Part shown: positions 25,451-38,664 of the stretch, one piece after another
Layout of the letters: each line of letters begins with the position of its first letter
How positions within the stretch are numbered: position 1 is the stretch's first letter
NCBI GenBank assembly: GCA_958298945.1
Contig: OY282607.1
Span: forward strand, 33,761,000-33,824,999
From: Atherix ibis
Lineage: Eukaryota; Arthropoda; Insecta; Diptera; Athericidae
Direction of reading: 5' to 3'
Length of the DNA: 64,000 nt
Translations under genes and position numbers: made by a program
The notes under the pieces: generated by a model
Databases searched by the model: none
Seen by the model: the letters and a program-made list of their open reading frames with translations, nothing else
Told to the model about the DNA's origin: nothing

Positions 25451-25960
25451 ATGTTTAGGAGGAATGACCGTAGAATGATTTTCATCAAACCATGTGCCAT
25501 GGGTATTTGTCATGGTGGAGCATCCAAGTCTTTGCAATGGTCAATCTGACACGAAACCTTTTTTTTGGAGTCTTTCAAGAATATAATCATCAGCTACAAT
25601 GTTTGAACTTATCTGTAATGCACCCCATAAGAGCCCTTACTCGTTCCATATTTTCATCAGTTTTCGATGTTGAAGGCTTCCATGAGCAAAGTTCGTATTC
25701 CACACAAGGGCTTCTCGGCCCTTAAAAAATTCTTTCTGTCATAGCAAAATGAGTATTTTATAAGAATTGTAGGCTTGCTGCAAATTTTATTTGTCAAAGT
25801 CGTGGATTCACTAAGCTAAACATACATTTTTTCGGTGTTTCTTTTATCGTAACAGACTATAAAAGCACAACTTCACTCTATGGTGTCGCATGTCTATAAG
25901 GAACAAACGTGAAAGCTATGTGGAGGAAAAGTCCGCCGCAATATTGCCAAACCACTCTCA
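25451..25960 (-). mobile_element. Mariner deletion derivative (family N), copy 5
   Basis: Minus-strand reading shows TDENMERVRALM (about 25665-25630), the helix-turn-helix region. It then passes via RVRLTIAKTWMLHHDK (about 25550-25505) into the second-Asp region. The retained spacer here is longer than in copy 1. A worn terminus (TTGCCAAACCACTC) lies at about 25940-25957. The element lacks the first Asp and most of the C-terminal half. Confidence 0.6.
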
Positions 25961-27193
25961 GTGATTTCAGTCTCATTATTTGTGTGAAATTATTTATTCG
26001 CAAAAAAAAAACAAATTTCAAATTAATTTTAATAATGTATTTCCAATTAAATTTGGTATTGAAATTTCTACAATATATAAAGAGATATTTGGTTTTAGTT
26101 TATTAATTCTATAATCTTTAAGATAAATCCAATATACACTATTATCTACCGTATTTTTTGTCTATAGTTTTTGAATAATATGGCCAGCAAAAAATATACA
26201 TATTTCTAAAAGTCGATACAAAATAAAATCCTGTTGGATTAAGAGAAAACTTTATACATTCATTAGTATTGCTTATATAAAAAAAAAATAAGTGTCGGAA
26301 AACTAACTTAACGTCGATAAAAATAAGTGTCGGAAAACGTTTAAAAAAAATATTTTGCTGACTCTGAAGCTTCAAGTTACAAAATCCTTAAATACAATAA
26401 TATATTGAAGAGAATTTTTTCTTTACTTATATTTATCTAATACAAAACTATATCCTTCTAAGGTATTCATCATTTTCACTTCTAGCCTTTGTGCGAGCAA
26501 ATAAAAATAAGATATTTTCGCATAAAAACCCATTAAGTAAAATCAAATAAAAAAATATATAGCCTATATGTAAGAAATGGCAAAACCACAAAAATAGAAA
26601 CGATAGTATACAAGAACTTAGTACTAAATAAAAAAAACCATAATCTTAAAGGAATTTTCCTTTTAGTTAGCTTTTCATATATCAAGATCTTAGAAATGAT
26701 GTGAAATGGGATTTCGTAAATACCAATTTTCTTTCTTTTAATTTCTTTCTCTATTTGATGATATCCTTAAGTCATTGTTCGAAGCAGTAAGTTATCTTAA
26801 TGTGTAGGTGAACAGAAATTTAATTTATTCTTAGCTCTTCTAAGAAAAAGAAAAACAAATTATCGTCAACTAACCACTGAATATAAAGAGCTCGATATCT
26901 GACAAAAGTTTATCTTATGTCTCATTAGTTATTTGGGACACGTTTCAATCATCTATTAAGAAATACATTTATTAAATTAATTGAAGAGGACCCAGCTTGT
27001 TAGAATTGAAATTCGTTCGAAAAAGGACATTTAATATACTTTGCATACTTTTATCTTTTTTTAGAAATATTTTCACATTATTTTAAAAACCGGATATTTG
27101 TTGGATTCATACAAAAATATCATCAAATTTTTTTTGTAAAAAATAAAGATTGTTTTTTTACCATGCATCTTTATTGCTCTTGATCCCCATTTT
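25961..27193. other. AT-rich DNA, no gene seen
   Basis: A local duplication of AAAATAAGTGTCGGAAAAC occurs at about 26286-26338. No gene recognised. Confidence 0.6.
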
Positions 27194-27690
27194 CAAAAAA
27201 AAAGTTTGTTCATTGATGAGTCTCACTTTTGGTTGAATGGCTACGTCAACAAGTAAAACTCCCACATATAAAGTGAAGAAAATCCATAAGCCATTATTGA
27301 GATATAGTTAAATCTACAAAAGTCACTGTTCAGTATGATTTATGGGCTGGTGGAATCACAGGTTCATATTTCTTCAAAAATAATGCCGGCCAGAACATTA
27401 CAGTCAATGAAGAGTACTATAGATCCTTCGTTCTTCAATTAAATTGCATTGATGTGGAACAGCGTGTGCCACAATCAATTTATCGGGGAAAAAATTCCGC
27501 GTAATGGAATATTTTCTGTCGGTATAATGTAAAATTATTAGTCTACGCCGATAAACCAGAGACGATGGACGACTTCGCTATTGGCTGCTCGAAAAAGTGG
27601 TCGAAAATTATACTTTCAGATTACACTCTTTTCGATCCAGGCGCGGTGCACAAATTGCATCAAATCATATTCAAATCAATACCATGACTA
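27194..27690 (+). mobile_element. DDE transposase fragment (FSDEAHF type), copy 2
   Basis: FIDESHFWLNGYVNK (about 27211-27255) carries the first catalytic Asp. Frameshifted continuations follow: YFFKNNAGQNITVN at about 27365-27410, EYYRSFV at about 27414-27434 and a HNQFIGEK piece. RSRRGAQIASNHIQINTMTN at about 27632-27690 ends it. Order and spacing match the fragment at 16.5 kb and the family plan, with the section around the second and third Asp collapsed. Inactive. Confidence 0.7.
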
Positions 27691-29384
27691 ATTACCATGA
27701 TTTTTATTTGTTTTATTTCATTTTAAAAGTATATACCTCTAAAAGGACACCCGATATTTACCTATCAGGAAAAAAATGTGACAGTTTCGTTTAAAAATAA
27801 TTATTTTCACTTTGATTTTTTTCTTTAAGTTTTCTATTCAATTCCATTTTCAATTTGCTTCTATTGTATATGGTTTGATCCATGATTAGACTTGAACTAA
27901 CGAAAATTTATTACGTTTTATTGTAAGAAAATTCATAACATTACGAGTGACTTTTCTTCTGTAATAGAAAATTTTTTCATTACAATATGAATATTAGTTG
28001 GGTAGGTTTTTGATAAATGTCAACTACAAAAACGCCCCCGAAGCATTTGTTGTGAAAGAGAAAAGTATTTTCATATTTATCTTCGGAATGGTTCACACCA
28101 TTTGATTTCCGCCTGTCCAATCAAAAATGAATTGACTTTTTCCATCCACTTGTTCCGCTTTACTATTAGGAACAATATTTGTTCTTGTTTTTTAGTTCTC
28201 GTTTCGATTCAAAACTTCCTTTACCTAAACTGGAATGGCGCAACTTTGATATTTTCAATTTTCCAATATTGTATTCATCAGTCATGAACTGCTGTGGTTA
28301 GTAAATGTTGGCTTTTCAAAACCAAGAAATTCTCTTTCATGTCAAAACTGTATGATATTCTGGCTGAAGTACTATATCCTGGCTCCTTTCCCTGCTATTT
28401 GCATATGATAAGCAAATATTTACCAGTGTCAGTGGCATTTGAAACCATACCACTTTACCAATGTGATGATGCTCTATTCAGTCATATAACCACATAGACA
28501 TGATGTCTGATTAAGTAGGTCAATCAAAAATTGTGCTGAGTACGATTATTTCAACATATTGAAATGCATATTCATTATAATATTGTACTTAATATGTTCT
28601 CATCAGAAATAATAAATGTTATGTCATAAAATTATAAACTGGGTTCGGTTGTGTACTTGGAAAATAATATTGAATCGACTGAGTTTTAATACCATAAAAG
28701 GAAAAAAGGATATTTTTATTAAAAGCAAAATAATCATGTCAGCAATTTTGAAAAGTTGTCAATATTCATTATTTCATAAATAATATTGTACTTTTAATAA
28801 ATAAATTTTAAAAAAAAACTTTCTTTCTTCCTTTGACAAAAACTTAATTTTAAGAAGTTTCAACATTCACATTTTTATTTAAAATAGTAAAATATTTTTT
28901 TATTTTATAAAATTGGATTTATTTTTAATTTAAATTTACGATATAATAGAAATTTTCTAATATGGTTTTTAATTTAATCTTTAACTCTCAATCTTTAACT
29001 GGCCTAATCCTTTACAACATAGTATATATATAGATGACTCGGCCTCACTCGTATCTGGAAAAACTATATATAGATATCCGATCAATATATAGATGATTCG
29101 GCCTAACTCGTATCTGCATAAAATTCCCAGCATGCTTCCAAAATTGTCTTAATCTAAATCCAAATGTTCCAGAACTGGTTGTGTGGTCAAATAACTTTTG
29201 GTCTGTCATAAAATACTAAAGTTCAATAATAAGATTTTTTAGGTCAATAAGGAGAAGACATAAGAAAGCATAGGACAATTAACAGGCCTGTGGAATCGAA
29301 AAATATAGGGATCAAACACACCAGTCGCGGAAGTTTTACCTAGCTTTGAGTAGGATGAGACGATTTATACCGAAATTTATGGTT
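27691..29384. other. No gene seen; 60-bp local duplication
   Basis: Around 29026-29122 the block ATAGATGA(C/T)TCGGCCT(C/A)ACTCGTATCTG occurs twice. Otherwise A/T-rich DNA without recognisable genes. Confidence 0.55.
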
Positions 29385-30205
29385 ATGTCATTTCTGACAA
29401 AATGGTTATATTAAGGCGATGGGTGAAAGATCTTGATGAACTCTTAAACACTAGCCAATGTGAACACGAGTTGGAGATCCCACGAACTGAAGAAGTTAAT
29501 AAGCATTGAGGAAATTACCAAAGCGATCCGTCGACTGAAAAACCAGATGTCGCCCGGTGTCAGCGAACTGGTTAAGTACGGAGTCGATACACTGCACTAG
29601 ACGCTTCGGCAATTGATGGTCGAAGTATGGGACAATGAATCAATGCCCGACGACTGACTCCTTGGCATTATCTGTCCAATATGGAAAAAGGCAAATATCA
29701 CAGAGATATTCTTCGCTATCTTACTAGGCAGGATAACCCCATTCACCCAAAAAATATTCGCTTATACCAAAGAGGCTTCACTTCGGGGAAATTCTGGTCA
29801 ATAGATCAGATTTCTTCTTTGCCACAGTCGATGAAAAACTGTTCAAGAGATCTGTTCATCGACTTTAAAGCCGCTTAGGATAGCATAACCAGGGTAAAAC
29901 CTTACACATCCATGAGATAGTTCGGCATCTCAGAAAAATTGGTTAGAGACTGATTGGGTTGATCATGAATAGTGCGAGAGTAAGAGCAGTAGCAGCCGAA
30001 ACCCTTTCTGTGCCATTTGACATCCACAGTGATCTCCGACAAGACGCACTTTCATACCTATCCGAGACTTAAGGGTTCAATCCTCATCACGTCTGCTCAG
30101 CGTTCAACATAAATTAACGACGCTGTGGTTATGTATCGATCAGAAAGAGCGTATAATTTCATGTAAATGAAGGCAAAACGAAGTACTTGGCAGTGTCGGG
30201 TTATA
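29385..30205 (+). mobile_element. LINE reverse transcriptase fragment, RTE-like
   Basis: MVILRRWVKDLDELLN (about 29400-29450) is the usual entry into the RT of these elements. IAKAIRRLKNQMSPG (about 29515-29560) is the palm entry. LGIICPIWKKANITE lies at about 29660-29707, and SRDLFIDFKAA with the catalytic Asp region at about 29848-29878. LRQDALSYL (about 30035-30063) is the LRQGDALS motif with Gly lost. VNEGKTKYLAVSG closes it at about 30163-30200. The YADD segment is absent because of a deletion near 30080. Stops are present throughout. Confidence 0.75.
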
Positions 30206-30214
30206 AATAAAAAG

Positions 30215-31308
30215 AGTTACATTTGTTGATTATGTTTATTTAGACCTTTAAATTTTTTATCCAATACGGCCGATAATACGTGTATTGGCCAAGTTACCGC
30301 CGCCAAAGTTAATGTACATTTGAACTCAAAGCATTTACAATATTTTTCTGAAAACTCTGGCAATAAATTCTGCAATTCTTGTCGTATGTTCTTTTTTAGG
30401 CAGCCAACATCTATAGCTTGTTTGTATAGACCCATGACTTCCATAAAGCCCCAAAGAAATAAAATTGGGCCATCTTGCAAGACAGCGCAAGTCGCCAAAG
30501 CGAGAGATTAGGCGGCCGAAAAACGCTTACTGCAGAATTTCTACTGCCGCTCGTACTGTGTTTCCGGTGGCATTGTCATGCTCGAACCGCATGTTTTTAA
30601 TTTCTGGCAGCAAGAAGTTGTTGATTATGGTTCTGTAAAACTCACACACGACGCCGTCCTTAAAACAAAATGGGTCAAACATTTTTTCTCCGTATACGCT
30701 GCAGCAGATAGTGACTTTGGGAGGATATAATAGCACTTCGTGCATTACATGCGGATTTTCAGTGCTCCAGAATTGATAATTTTTCTTATTCACTTATCCC
30801 CATAGGTAGAAAGAAATACGTTTCATCACGCACGATGATTTATATGAAAAATCATACTAAGGCTTAAGAGCGGTTGGTTGTAGTTGACATGCGATTGGTG
30901 GTCACAGGAAAAAGATACTGCACTGATTTCACTTTTAACGAGAGCATCTTCAAGTCTTTCACCAAAAATCGTCTATTGATGCCAAACTGCCTCAACCATC
31001 GTTGATTACTGTTTGAGAGTTCTCTTGGACATCTGTAACTATATGTCTGCTCTAAGGCCGGCCACATCTGCTACCGTGCCGTGTTGAGCCAGTCGCATCG
31101 ACGCGAGCCAGGGAATTGATACAAATCCATCGACATTATTTAATTGACATAATGTATACACGACTGTCAAGAGTAAAGCTATTCAGAGTTTATCCTCGTT
31201 TATTTTGCTTTGGTTTAATTTATAAATGTCAAAATTGCTCTGACATAATATGACATTTATAAAAATAAGAGTATTTCTCGATAGGGTGATACCTTTTGCG
31301 CCACCTGT
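30215..31308 (-). mobile_element. DDE transposase copy (FSDEAHF type), nearly full span
   Basis: On the minus strand: a worn N-terminal part around 31020-30940, RDETYFF with the first Asp at about 30835-30815, and NKKNYQFWSTENPHVMHEVL at about 30790-30731. FRTIINNFLLPE-type sequence is followed by FEHDNATGNTVRAAVEIL (about 30584-30530) with the second Asp. Then come FLWGFMEVMGLYKQAIDV and NIRQELQNLLPE (about 30460-30360), the C-terminal domain. The third-Asp block (CDLTPLD) is partly lost. GGTGGCGCAAAAGGTATCAC (minus strand, about 31304-31285) looks like its terminal repeat. Limits are approximate. Confidence 0.65.
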
Positions 31309-33329
31309 TACTTCGACTACTAGGAAAACGTTCCACCTGTTACTTCGTTACTTCGACTACTAGCACATTACTTATATCTCGTTATAAAAAGTTTAACTAT
31401 CGCCTTTTTAATGAAAGAAATTCTCTTCAAGAGATATGCTCAACTGCCCACCTTCTAAATACTCCTCAACGTCTGAACCATGACTTATTCCGCGATCTAC
31501 TCTAGCTCACTACATTATTTACTTATAACTATTTAGTAGTTGAAGATCTCTGTAAATCATTAAAAAATATTTAATTATTGTGTTTGTTTTTGCTGCAAAA
31601 TTCAACAAGTTTTTTTCCAACCACCACAAATTGGAATTAATGTTTTGAAATTAAAGCAAACAATAAGTTTAAGGCATTGATGAGTATATATTTTTTGCAT
31701 AAGCCCAAATGACGAAAGAGTACAGTGTGAAAGTTTATTTTAAATGTGTGTGATGAAAAATGAGAGATGAAAAATTTTCCTTATTTCTGAATTTTAACTC
31801 GTCCAGTTGTTTTTCTCAATGTTGAATATAGAGAAAATAAGATTTTCTCGGAACTATTTTCAGAGGACCTCATTTTTTATCCTTTTTTTTTTTTTTTTTT
31901 GCTATTGCTCTAAGCTATAAACAAAGTAATTACTAGGATTGGGTTCCCGTTCTTTCCAGATGATTTATTGAAATCTCAACAAACAAAAACAGAAATGGTT
32001 TGTCTGCCTATCGAATGATGATATCTCTTGGCTTATACACTTCCTTGTTTCACTTCACAAAAGATTATATTGAAATCAGAGGATAAACGTAGCTTATAAT
32101 ATTGTAGAACATACTAGAGCCCCAGCACGTATTATATACGGTTTTTTTTATTCCGTTCACGGATTCAACTCTAATTTGATTTGGAATATATTAGAGAATG
32201 ATGTCCGTATCGAAATGAAATTCGAAGCTTGCTGTGCAATTTTTCTGATTTTCGAAAAAAAACCGTAGTCACGTTGTTCCTGGCAATAATTCGATAAAGA
32301 CGGGTTTCGAATAAGGAAACGCAGTAAAATACTGTCCCTTTTTCAATTTTCTGGTATTTTCTTGAATATAAATCACTAGACTCCAAGATACGAGTATTTG
32401 TTATTTAGTATTTCGTATTTGAACGAGTCTATAGTACCGATAGTCATAAATAGTCAACATGAGCAAAAATTACATACGATTAGATATTTTCGCAAGCATT
32501 TACTCATTCCGCAACAATGCAATTTAAATCTTTATTTCCACACTACATATTTTGTGGTCAAATTAGATTACTAACTAAACTAAATAGTCATGATAATGTT
32601 GTTGAAAAAATATAAGCTAATTCACCAAGATGCAATAATTTTTCTTCAACGTATTAATTAAGATAAATGACTTCCTCTTTAATTATTAATACTTGCAGAT
32701 GTACAAACATGGTTCCAAAGATATTAATTTTCCTTTTTTTCTTTTCTTTTTTTGCCATAAATATTCTAAACGTTTTAGGCAGAAATAGAAATAAACAATA
32801 AACTTTATTAATTACTATAATATTGCTGACCCAAATAATTATAATACGTTAAAAGCATATGAAACATTTTACGTTATAATAATAATAATATTAACATTAA
32901 TGGACAATAATTATAAAATTAAAAAATATATGTAAATTTTCATTTTATGAGTAAATCTTTATTTTTGTACCAGTGAATCTATTAAATAGGTTTTTTAAAA
33001 TATAATATAAACATTTTTACTACAAAATAAGAACCTTATTTTTCTCAAACAGTATTAATCTACCTAATTTTGTGATTAATTAATAGTGTTTGCCAAGGTG
33101 TCTTAAAATCTTTTTAAATTCTATGTCAAAAAAATAGTGTATCAAGTATAAAGGGGCACTATTTTTAATAAATTTACTCAGATGCAAGGGTCATCTTGGG
33201 ACATATCCATCGTGATATCAGTTAGACTTTTGTTGATTTAGATATAATAGCCAATTGTATGGCTTAAGTTATAAATAAGGACAAAATCAAGTATATGAAT
33301 TCCTTCCGCGCAAGGGGTTCACTTGTCGG
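31309..33329. other. No gene seen
   Basis: The CACCTGTTACTTCG block is duplicated at about 31302-31355. A T-run lies at 31882-31900. No recognisable genes. Confidence 0.55.
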
Positions 33330-33850
33330 TGATTGATCAAGCTATGATCGATACCAGTAGTGACCTACGCGTCTTGACAAACCTGCGGCACCTGAGCTGA
33401 CCTAAAAGTGACTAGGAATTTACGATGTTCCTTTACTGTAGCTGTTTGAATAAGTAGTAGCAACCAAGTACTCTTGAAACAGAACTGGTACCATGGAGTT
33501 CGGAAGTTCCCGGCTAGGTTTCGCGGGTGCAGTTTGAGGATTGGATGTGAGGAATGCCAAGATCCGTAGAGCTATCACTGCAGTTATTGATGTTAGTATG
33601 GCAGAACGAGATGGTCGCACCAAGTGTGTGGAGAAATGAGGGGAGCGGTCTACATGTTGAGACCGTATATCATTGGATTTGTACGGATGGTAAGATGGAA
33701 TGTTTGTATGATTCATGCACGGAAAAGGAATGATGGAATGGTAGAGTTTGTATATGAGCCCACTTACAATAAGAGAATCGAAAATGGTTCGTATATATTC
33801 GGTTCCTTTCATGAGGTAGTCCAAGCAGCAAGCCGTATTTAAACGTTTGA
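33330..33850. repeat. Repeat related to the 45-kb tandem-like unit
   Basis: About 33388-33425 (CACCTGAGCTGACC ... GGAATTTAC) matches the unit end at 45470-45510. It runs directly into the unit start (TTCCTTTACTGTAGCTG, then CAACCAAGTACTCTTGAAAC) and on to GGTACCATGGAG and ATGCCAAGATCC. The minus strand is open for 134 codons (33824-33420) with VIALRILAFLTSNPQT, whose counterpart at 45.2 kb reads VITLGILASLTSSPKT. I cannot assign it to a known protein. The open frame may be a by-product of composition. Confidence 0.6.
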
Positions 33851-35049
33851 TGTAAGCGAGCTAGATTATTGATAAAATGAATGGGTTTCTTGCAACCATC
33901 TGCATCTAGTCAGCTAAACTGGTAAAATCCATAATAGGAAAGATCTGTTTTGCATGTTCATTTGGCCGTATCTTGATTTCTATAGTCGTAGGTGACTGAC
34001 CCGTGGTTTTAATTTTAATGCCACGAAAAATAAGGCATTATTAATATGATTTTCTCAAAGCATAAGATACGTCTACAGCCGCTAAAATACTTCTACGCTA
34101 GTGAAATATCATAATAGATTAAAAAAATGAAGTTTTTAAGCAGTTCGTTTAATAAGGATCTTAAATACCACATACACATCCCTACATGTATTAGTTTCTA
34201 TTTGTTTTTTTTTTGTTATTGAAAAATGCCTTTAATGCTGTCCTCTTAAATCTGCCATATTATTATAAACGAATATTGAAAGTAAAGTTGACAGTATAAT
34301 TTTTGAAAAATATGCCTTTATATTAGTAAGTTTTGAGTTTAATTATTGTAGGTTCATAAGACATTGAAAACTTTTAATGTGCTTAAACATTCTTAAGGCA
34401 ATTGATACACTTTATGTGACTTAGGACATTCTGAAAAAAATTGTTTTATAAAACCTTAAGTAGGGATTTTTACAAGAAGACATTCATTAATAAAAATTGC
34501 AATCCAAAAATTCATAAATTTTTAAATATTAATTTGCATTTGCTATTTATAACTATATAAACATTGTAATAAGAATGCTTTAAGATAAAGACACCCATTG
34601 GCGTTTCTCTACCTAACGAGATACTATGACATTTAAAGAGATCTCGTGGCCAAATTCTTTTTGAACGCTGACGAGTAATTATTGAGAAGCTTTTTTAATG
34701 AGAGAATTGCAGTAGTAGAATAATTTCGAATGCAACTTTTTATAACGAGAAATGCGCAAATTATGAGCGAAGGGAACATATTCTTTATCACGATAATAAA
34801 ATGGGGTGTTTCAATAATTTTTCTGAGAATATCAGATAGATGAAATCGAATTCTAGGGCAACTGAAATGCTTATTAGAAATGTAAAATTAATTGCCATAA
34901 GCCCAAATCGGCTTAGAAATTTCTACAATAGTTTATTTTTATTATTATTTCGAATAATAATATTTGTACTGAAATGTAAGTTCTAAACACCATTACAAAT
35001 CAGGCCAAGTAGCCACAATTGAAAGGTATTCTGGTATTATTACTATATA
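33851..35049. other. Mostly unrecognised; one dispersed repeat
   Basis: About 34591-34720 resembles 40333-40450 (TTTCTCTACCTAACGAG, then AAAGAGATCTCGTGG), an unidentified repeat of at least 100 bp. The rest is A/T-rich. Confidence 0.5.
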
Positions 35050-35130
35050 TTGTAGATTCGAACTCAAGACTGCAATGTTCTAGATGCAAACGTTTCGGTG
35101 TAACTTAATTCGGATAGCTGAAATTTGTTC
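35050..35130 (-). repeat. tRNA-like dispersed repeat, copy 2
   Basis: Minus-strand sequence ACACCGAAACG, CTAGAACATTGCAG and CTTGAGTTCGAATCTACAA lines up with the 45.98-kb copy. GTTCGAATC fits a B-box. No cloverleaf can be drawn. Confidence 0.45.
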
Positions 35131-36039
35131 TTTGATCGATTGTCCAGTAGCCTTAATAGTTGTCGATAAAGTCTGTTAAGTTGAAGTTTTTTTTTCCTAG
35201 AGGGACAAGTCTTATATCATAGCTAGACTATCTAGAAGACGGGGGAGATGAATTTTTTACTTGCCACTATCGTCTAAACATTTTTATTTTATTTGAATTA
35301 TCTTCATTTATATAATTTTTTATATATGTTTAGTCTCATCTTGATATATGTGCGTATTTAATGAAATAAAAAAAAAAATAAAAATTATGGATAAATAGCA
35401 GTCGCGATGGCGATTTAAAAAAAAATTCGATCTGGCTTTGAGCAACGTTTTACTAATTGTAAAATAGTTATTTTAAGAAAAAAACGGCAAACCCACACTA
35501 GATTTTTATTACCAAACTTTGGCATGAAACCAAAAGCTTACACCAAAACATTTCTATACAACCGGCTGAAAACTCCCTTCTCGAATGACTCGATCATTTG
35601 ATCATGCTCCACGTGACTCGTATTATCATTCAGTAGAATGAACTTTGGTGCGCTTCGAATTCTGCCGAATCACAACACTAAGGCTTCTCAACATGGTCAC
35701 TGATGAAGCTGCAGTTGGTCGCCTTAAAAGAAAAGTCCTTCGTATGGGTCTATCGGGTAGCTGATATTGTTCAAAAAATAAAAACAGCAAAGATACAATA
35801 GCTAAGATATATTATACAAATGTATGAAAAGACGCCTGTAAAACGGACCTTAACAGACTGGGTATCAAAAATTTTAAGAATTTCCCCGTCAATATAAAAA
35901 TTTAACCAGTTCTCCTTGATGATGCTCCAGTCCACAGAAGGTTGTAGTGCCAATAAATAATATTAATAATTAATTTATGATACAGGAAAATTTATTTTAT
36001 TAAAGAAATATATCAGTTGTGTCAAAATTTTTTTAGTTT
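35131..36039. other. Unrecognised, moderately balanced DNA
   Basis: About 35500-35960 is less A/T-rich and open for 60 codons on the minus strand (35953-35771; MALQPSVDWSIIKENWLNFY...). I recognise no family and see no convincing splice sites. Confidence 0.4.
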
Positions 36040-36152
36040 ATTTGTATGTAAGGTGTCCGAGACGAGAGCCAGAGGCCATTTTGTAGCGCCATAACCATGA
36101 GATTTTGCGTTGCCAGTTTTCTTAATGAACCTGGTCGATAAATAGTTGAAGG
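36040..36152. repeat. Dispersed repeat, copy 3
   Basis: TTTGTATGTAAGGTGTCC, GCCAGAGGCCATTTTGTAGC and GCCATAACCATGAG follow the order found at 12125-12231, ending in a similar AACCTGG. Confidence 0.65.
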
Positions 36153-38664
36153 GAAAAATCGAAGATTGTACAATTTTATTTCAGCATATTTATATGTTTA
36201 AGAAAGTCAAAAAAAGGGTTTGAAAAAGAAATGTTACAGTCAAGGAGCTTCCTACAATTAAATGACTCTGCTCAAAAAGAAATTCTACATTAAGTGGTAT
36301 TTATTTGAAATATGGAGATTGGTGAGTTGAGATAAAATGGGTAAATGTGGTACCACGAACCTGCATTTTGAGAAGTTTTCTTTCCCGGAATTTTGGATAG
36401 TTTATTGAGTAAACTGGCTTGTGTGTAAAAAAAATCTTCTGTAGTGATTCAGTCTATTTGTTTACGCATGGCTTTTGATATCAAGTACCTTTCTCTATTT
36501 TTATAAATTTAATCAGACATTGTCGTCATAGTGTAAAAAATCAATCAACCCCCCTGTCCCCACCATCTTTTTTTTTGGTCGTGATTTTTGATTTACACTT
36601 CACCTCAAAACTGTTGGGAAGGGAAAAATTTTCGGAAACAAAATTAAAATTTATTTAAAATATATAAAAATTCACCGGATCTTCAATAAACTTAATCCAA
36701 TTTAAAACCTAATCAAACCTAAAATGGAAGTAAGACATTTGATAAATTTCTCTCCTTAAGTAATTGTTTAATTTCTTAATCGCGCAAATTTATATAAACT
36801 AATTTATATTTAGGCATTGAAAAATTTTTCAAATTAGATGAGAAAATATATTTCAGTTCATCATTTACTTATATTTCAGTTGAATTAGTTATTTAGAAAA
36901 TACTGTAGTGTATCATTAAGCTTAAAATATTTACATTATTATAGAAGATTTTTTTTTGTTTTTAACCTTCAACACGAATAAACGAGTATAACATCTAGAA
37001 TTGAATATATGAGGTGTAGCGAAACATATCAGTTTGAGTGAGGATTCGCTTATTTGTAAGATTCTTACTGCTCGTGGGAAAACATAAAGTGAAGTTAAAG
37101 CACATTTTTTACCATACCAAATACACATAGAAAGGAAGCAAACACTTTAGTTCATTAATCAGGATAAATAGGACATTTATCAAATCATTTGTTAAAGCAT
37201 AATTTCTCTGATTCCAAGTTGAATATTTCATATAATTTGTACGTCTTTTAAACTAAGATTGAGTTTTGGGAAATTTTCGGTATAATAAATTTTTACTCAC
37301 TATTTATCATTTGTATAAGCTTTAAATATTTCATTTTTTTTAATATTAAATAAGAGAATAGTGGAGTAATGATAAAATAATTATTTTTTATATGAATCAA
37401 ATTGACTTAAATGGCTTTATAACTAAAATGTTCTTTAATAAAAAAAAATAGTAATAGGTATTTTTTCTGATTAAATTTGAATTTTATTTAACTAGTTTGA
37501 CTACTACACCTTAAAAAAAGTGGTGAACTTAATAGTTAATTGCACTAGAATGGTATTTTGAGTTTAAACAAAATTTACTTTTCATCATTTTTAGATATTT
37601 GTGCTGTACGCGAAATATTCTCTAAGGAATTTAAACAATTTAGTACTTATTTAAGAAGGATTTTGTAATTATCCTTATGTAATTAAAGGTAATTTTTAAT
37701 ATTTAAAAAAAAATTTAAAACATTTATGAGTTCTTTCTTGAAAAGTTCTGAACATTAGTTTCAAAATTTTCAACATTGATAGCAGATTTACAAGAAATTT
37801 TAATATAAGTTCTTACTTATTTTTTAATTGTGTACTCATTTTTTATTTTAGTTATTTTATTAAGAAGGTATTTAAATTTTTATTGAAAAGGAAAAATTAC
37901 AAAAAAATATATTTTAATATGGTAGGCAGATCGTTGCTGTCAAAGTAATTTTAAATAGCAAAACTTCTATGACTATGTCTAAAATTTTATAAAGCTTAAC
38001 CTCAAATTTTATTGAGTGAAGAGTAAAGATTGTTCATGGAGTGACGAGTAAAAGTGCACGAACAAAAAAAGTGTTCACATTACTTTTAGTCTTCGTCGTG
38101 AATCTTGATAAACCTTAATGGCAGGATTATTCCCAAAAAGGAGCAAGTGTATTATTTACTTTATTTGTGGAATTAGCTATTGTTCGTTATAAAAAGTTTT
38201 GTGCTCGTTAATGACTTGCTAGAGAATTTGTCTTAGTAACCATCATAATTAATGACATGTTTATTAAGGATTCTGTTCTGATAAGGAAACCTCGAGCCTT
38301 TTAAAATAGAATGGCCACGAGAATTACTAAGCAAATCAGACTTTAGCTTAATCAAGCCTCATTAATCTCAAAGAAGCACTGCTGCGTGTTTAATCCTCAT
38401 TCATTGTCCAAGTGTTTATAAAGTAATTTTAAACCACTAAAATATTAGGTGGGAAAATGCAAATAAACTCAATGGACTGATAAACGAGGGTGAATTTTTT
38501 GATAACGAGTAACCCAAGAAATATTTACGTGGCTTACTGAACCGATTTGGCAAAACTTCAGACTTCCCTACCACATAACTTTTTCGTTGGATGGGTAGGG
38601 TAAGTTTCAAAATTGTGCGGCATCTATTCAACCCTAGAGAACAATTCAATGCCATTAAATTTTT
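36153..38664. other. AT-rich DNA, no gene seen
   Basis: No recognisable coding or RNA features. Confidence 0.6.

Noticed and set aside
33420..33824. 134-codon minus-strand frame as a host gene
   Set aside because: The sequence belongs to a repeat family with a second copy at 45 kb in which the frame is not maintained.
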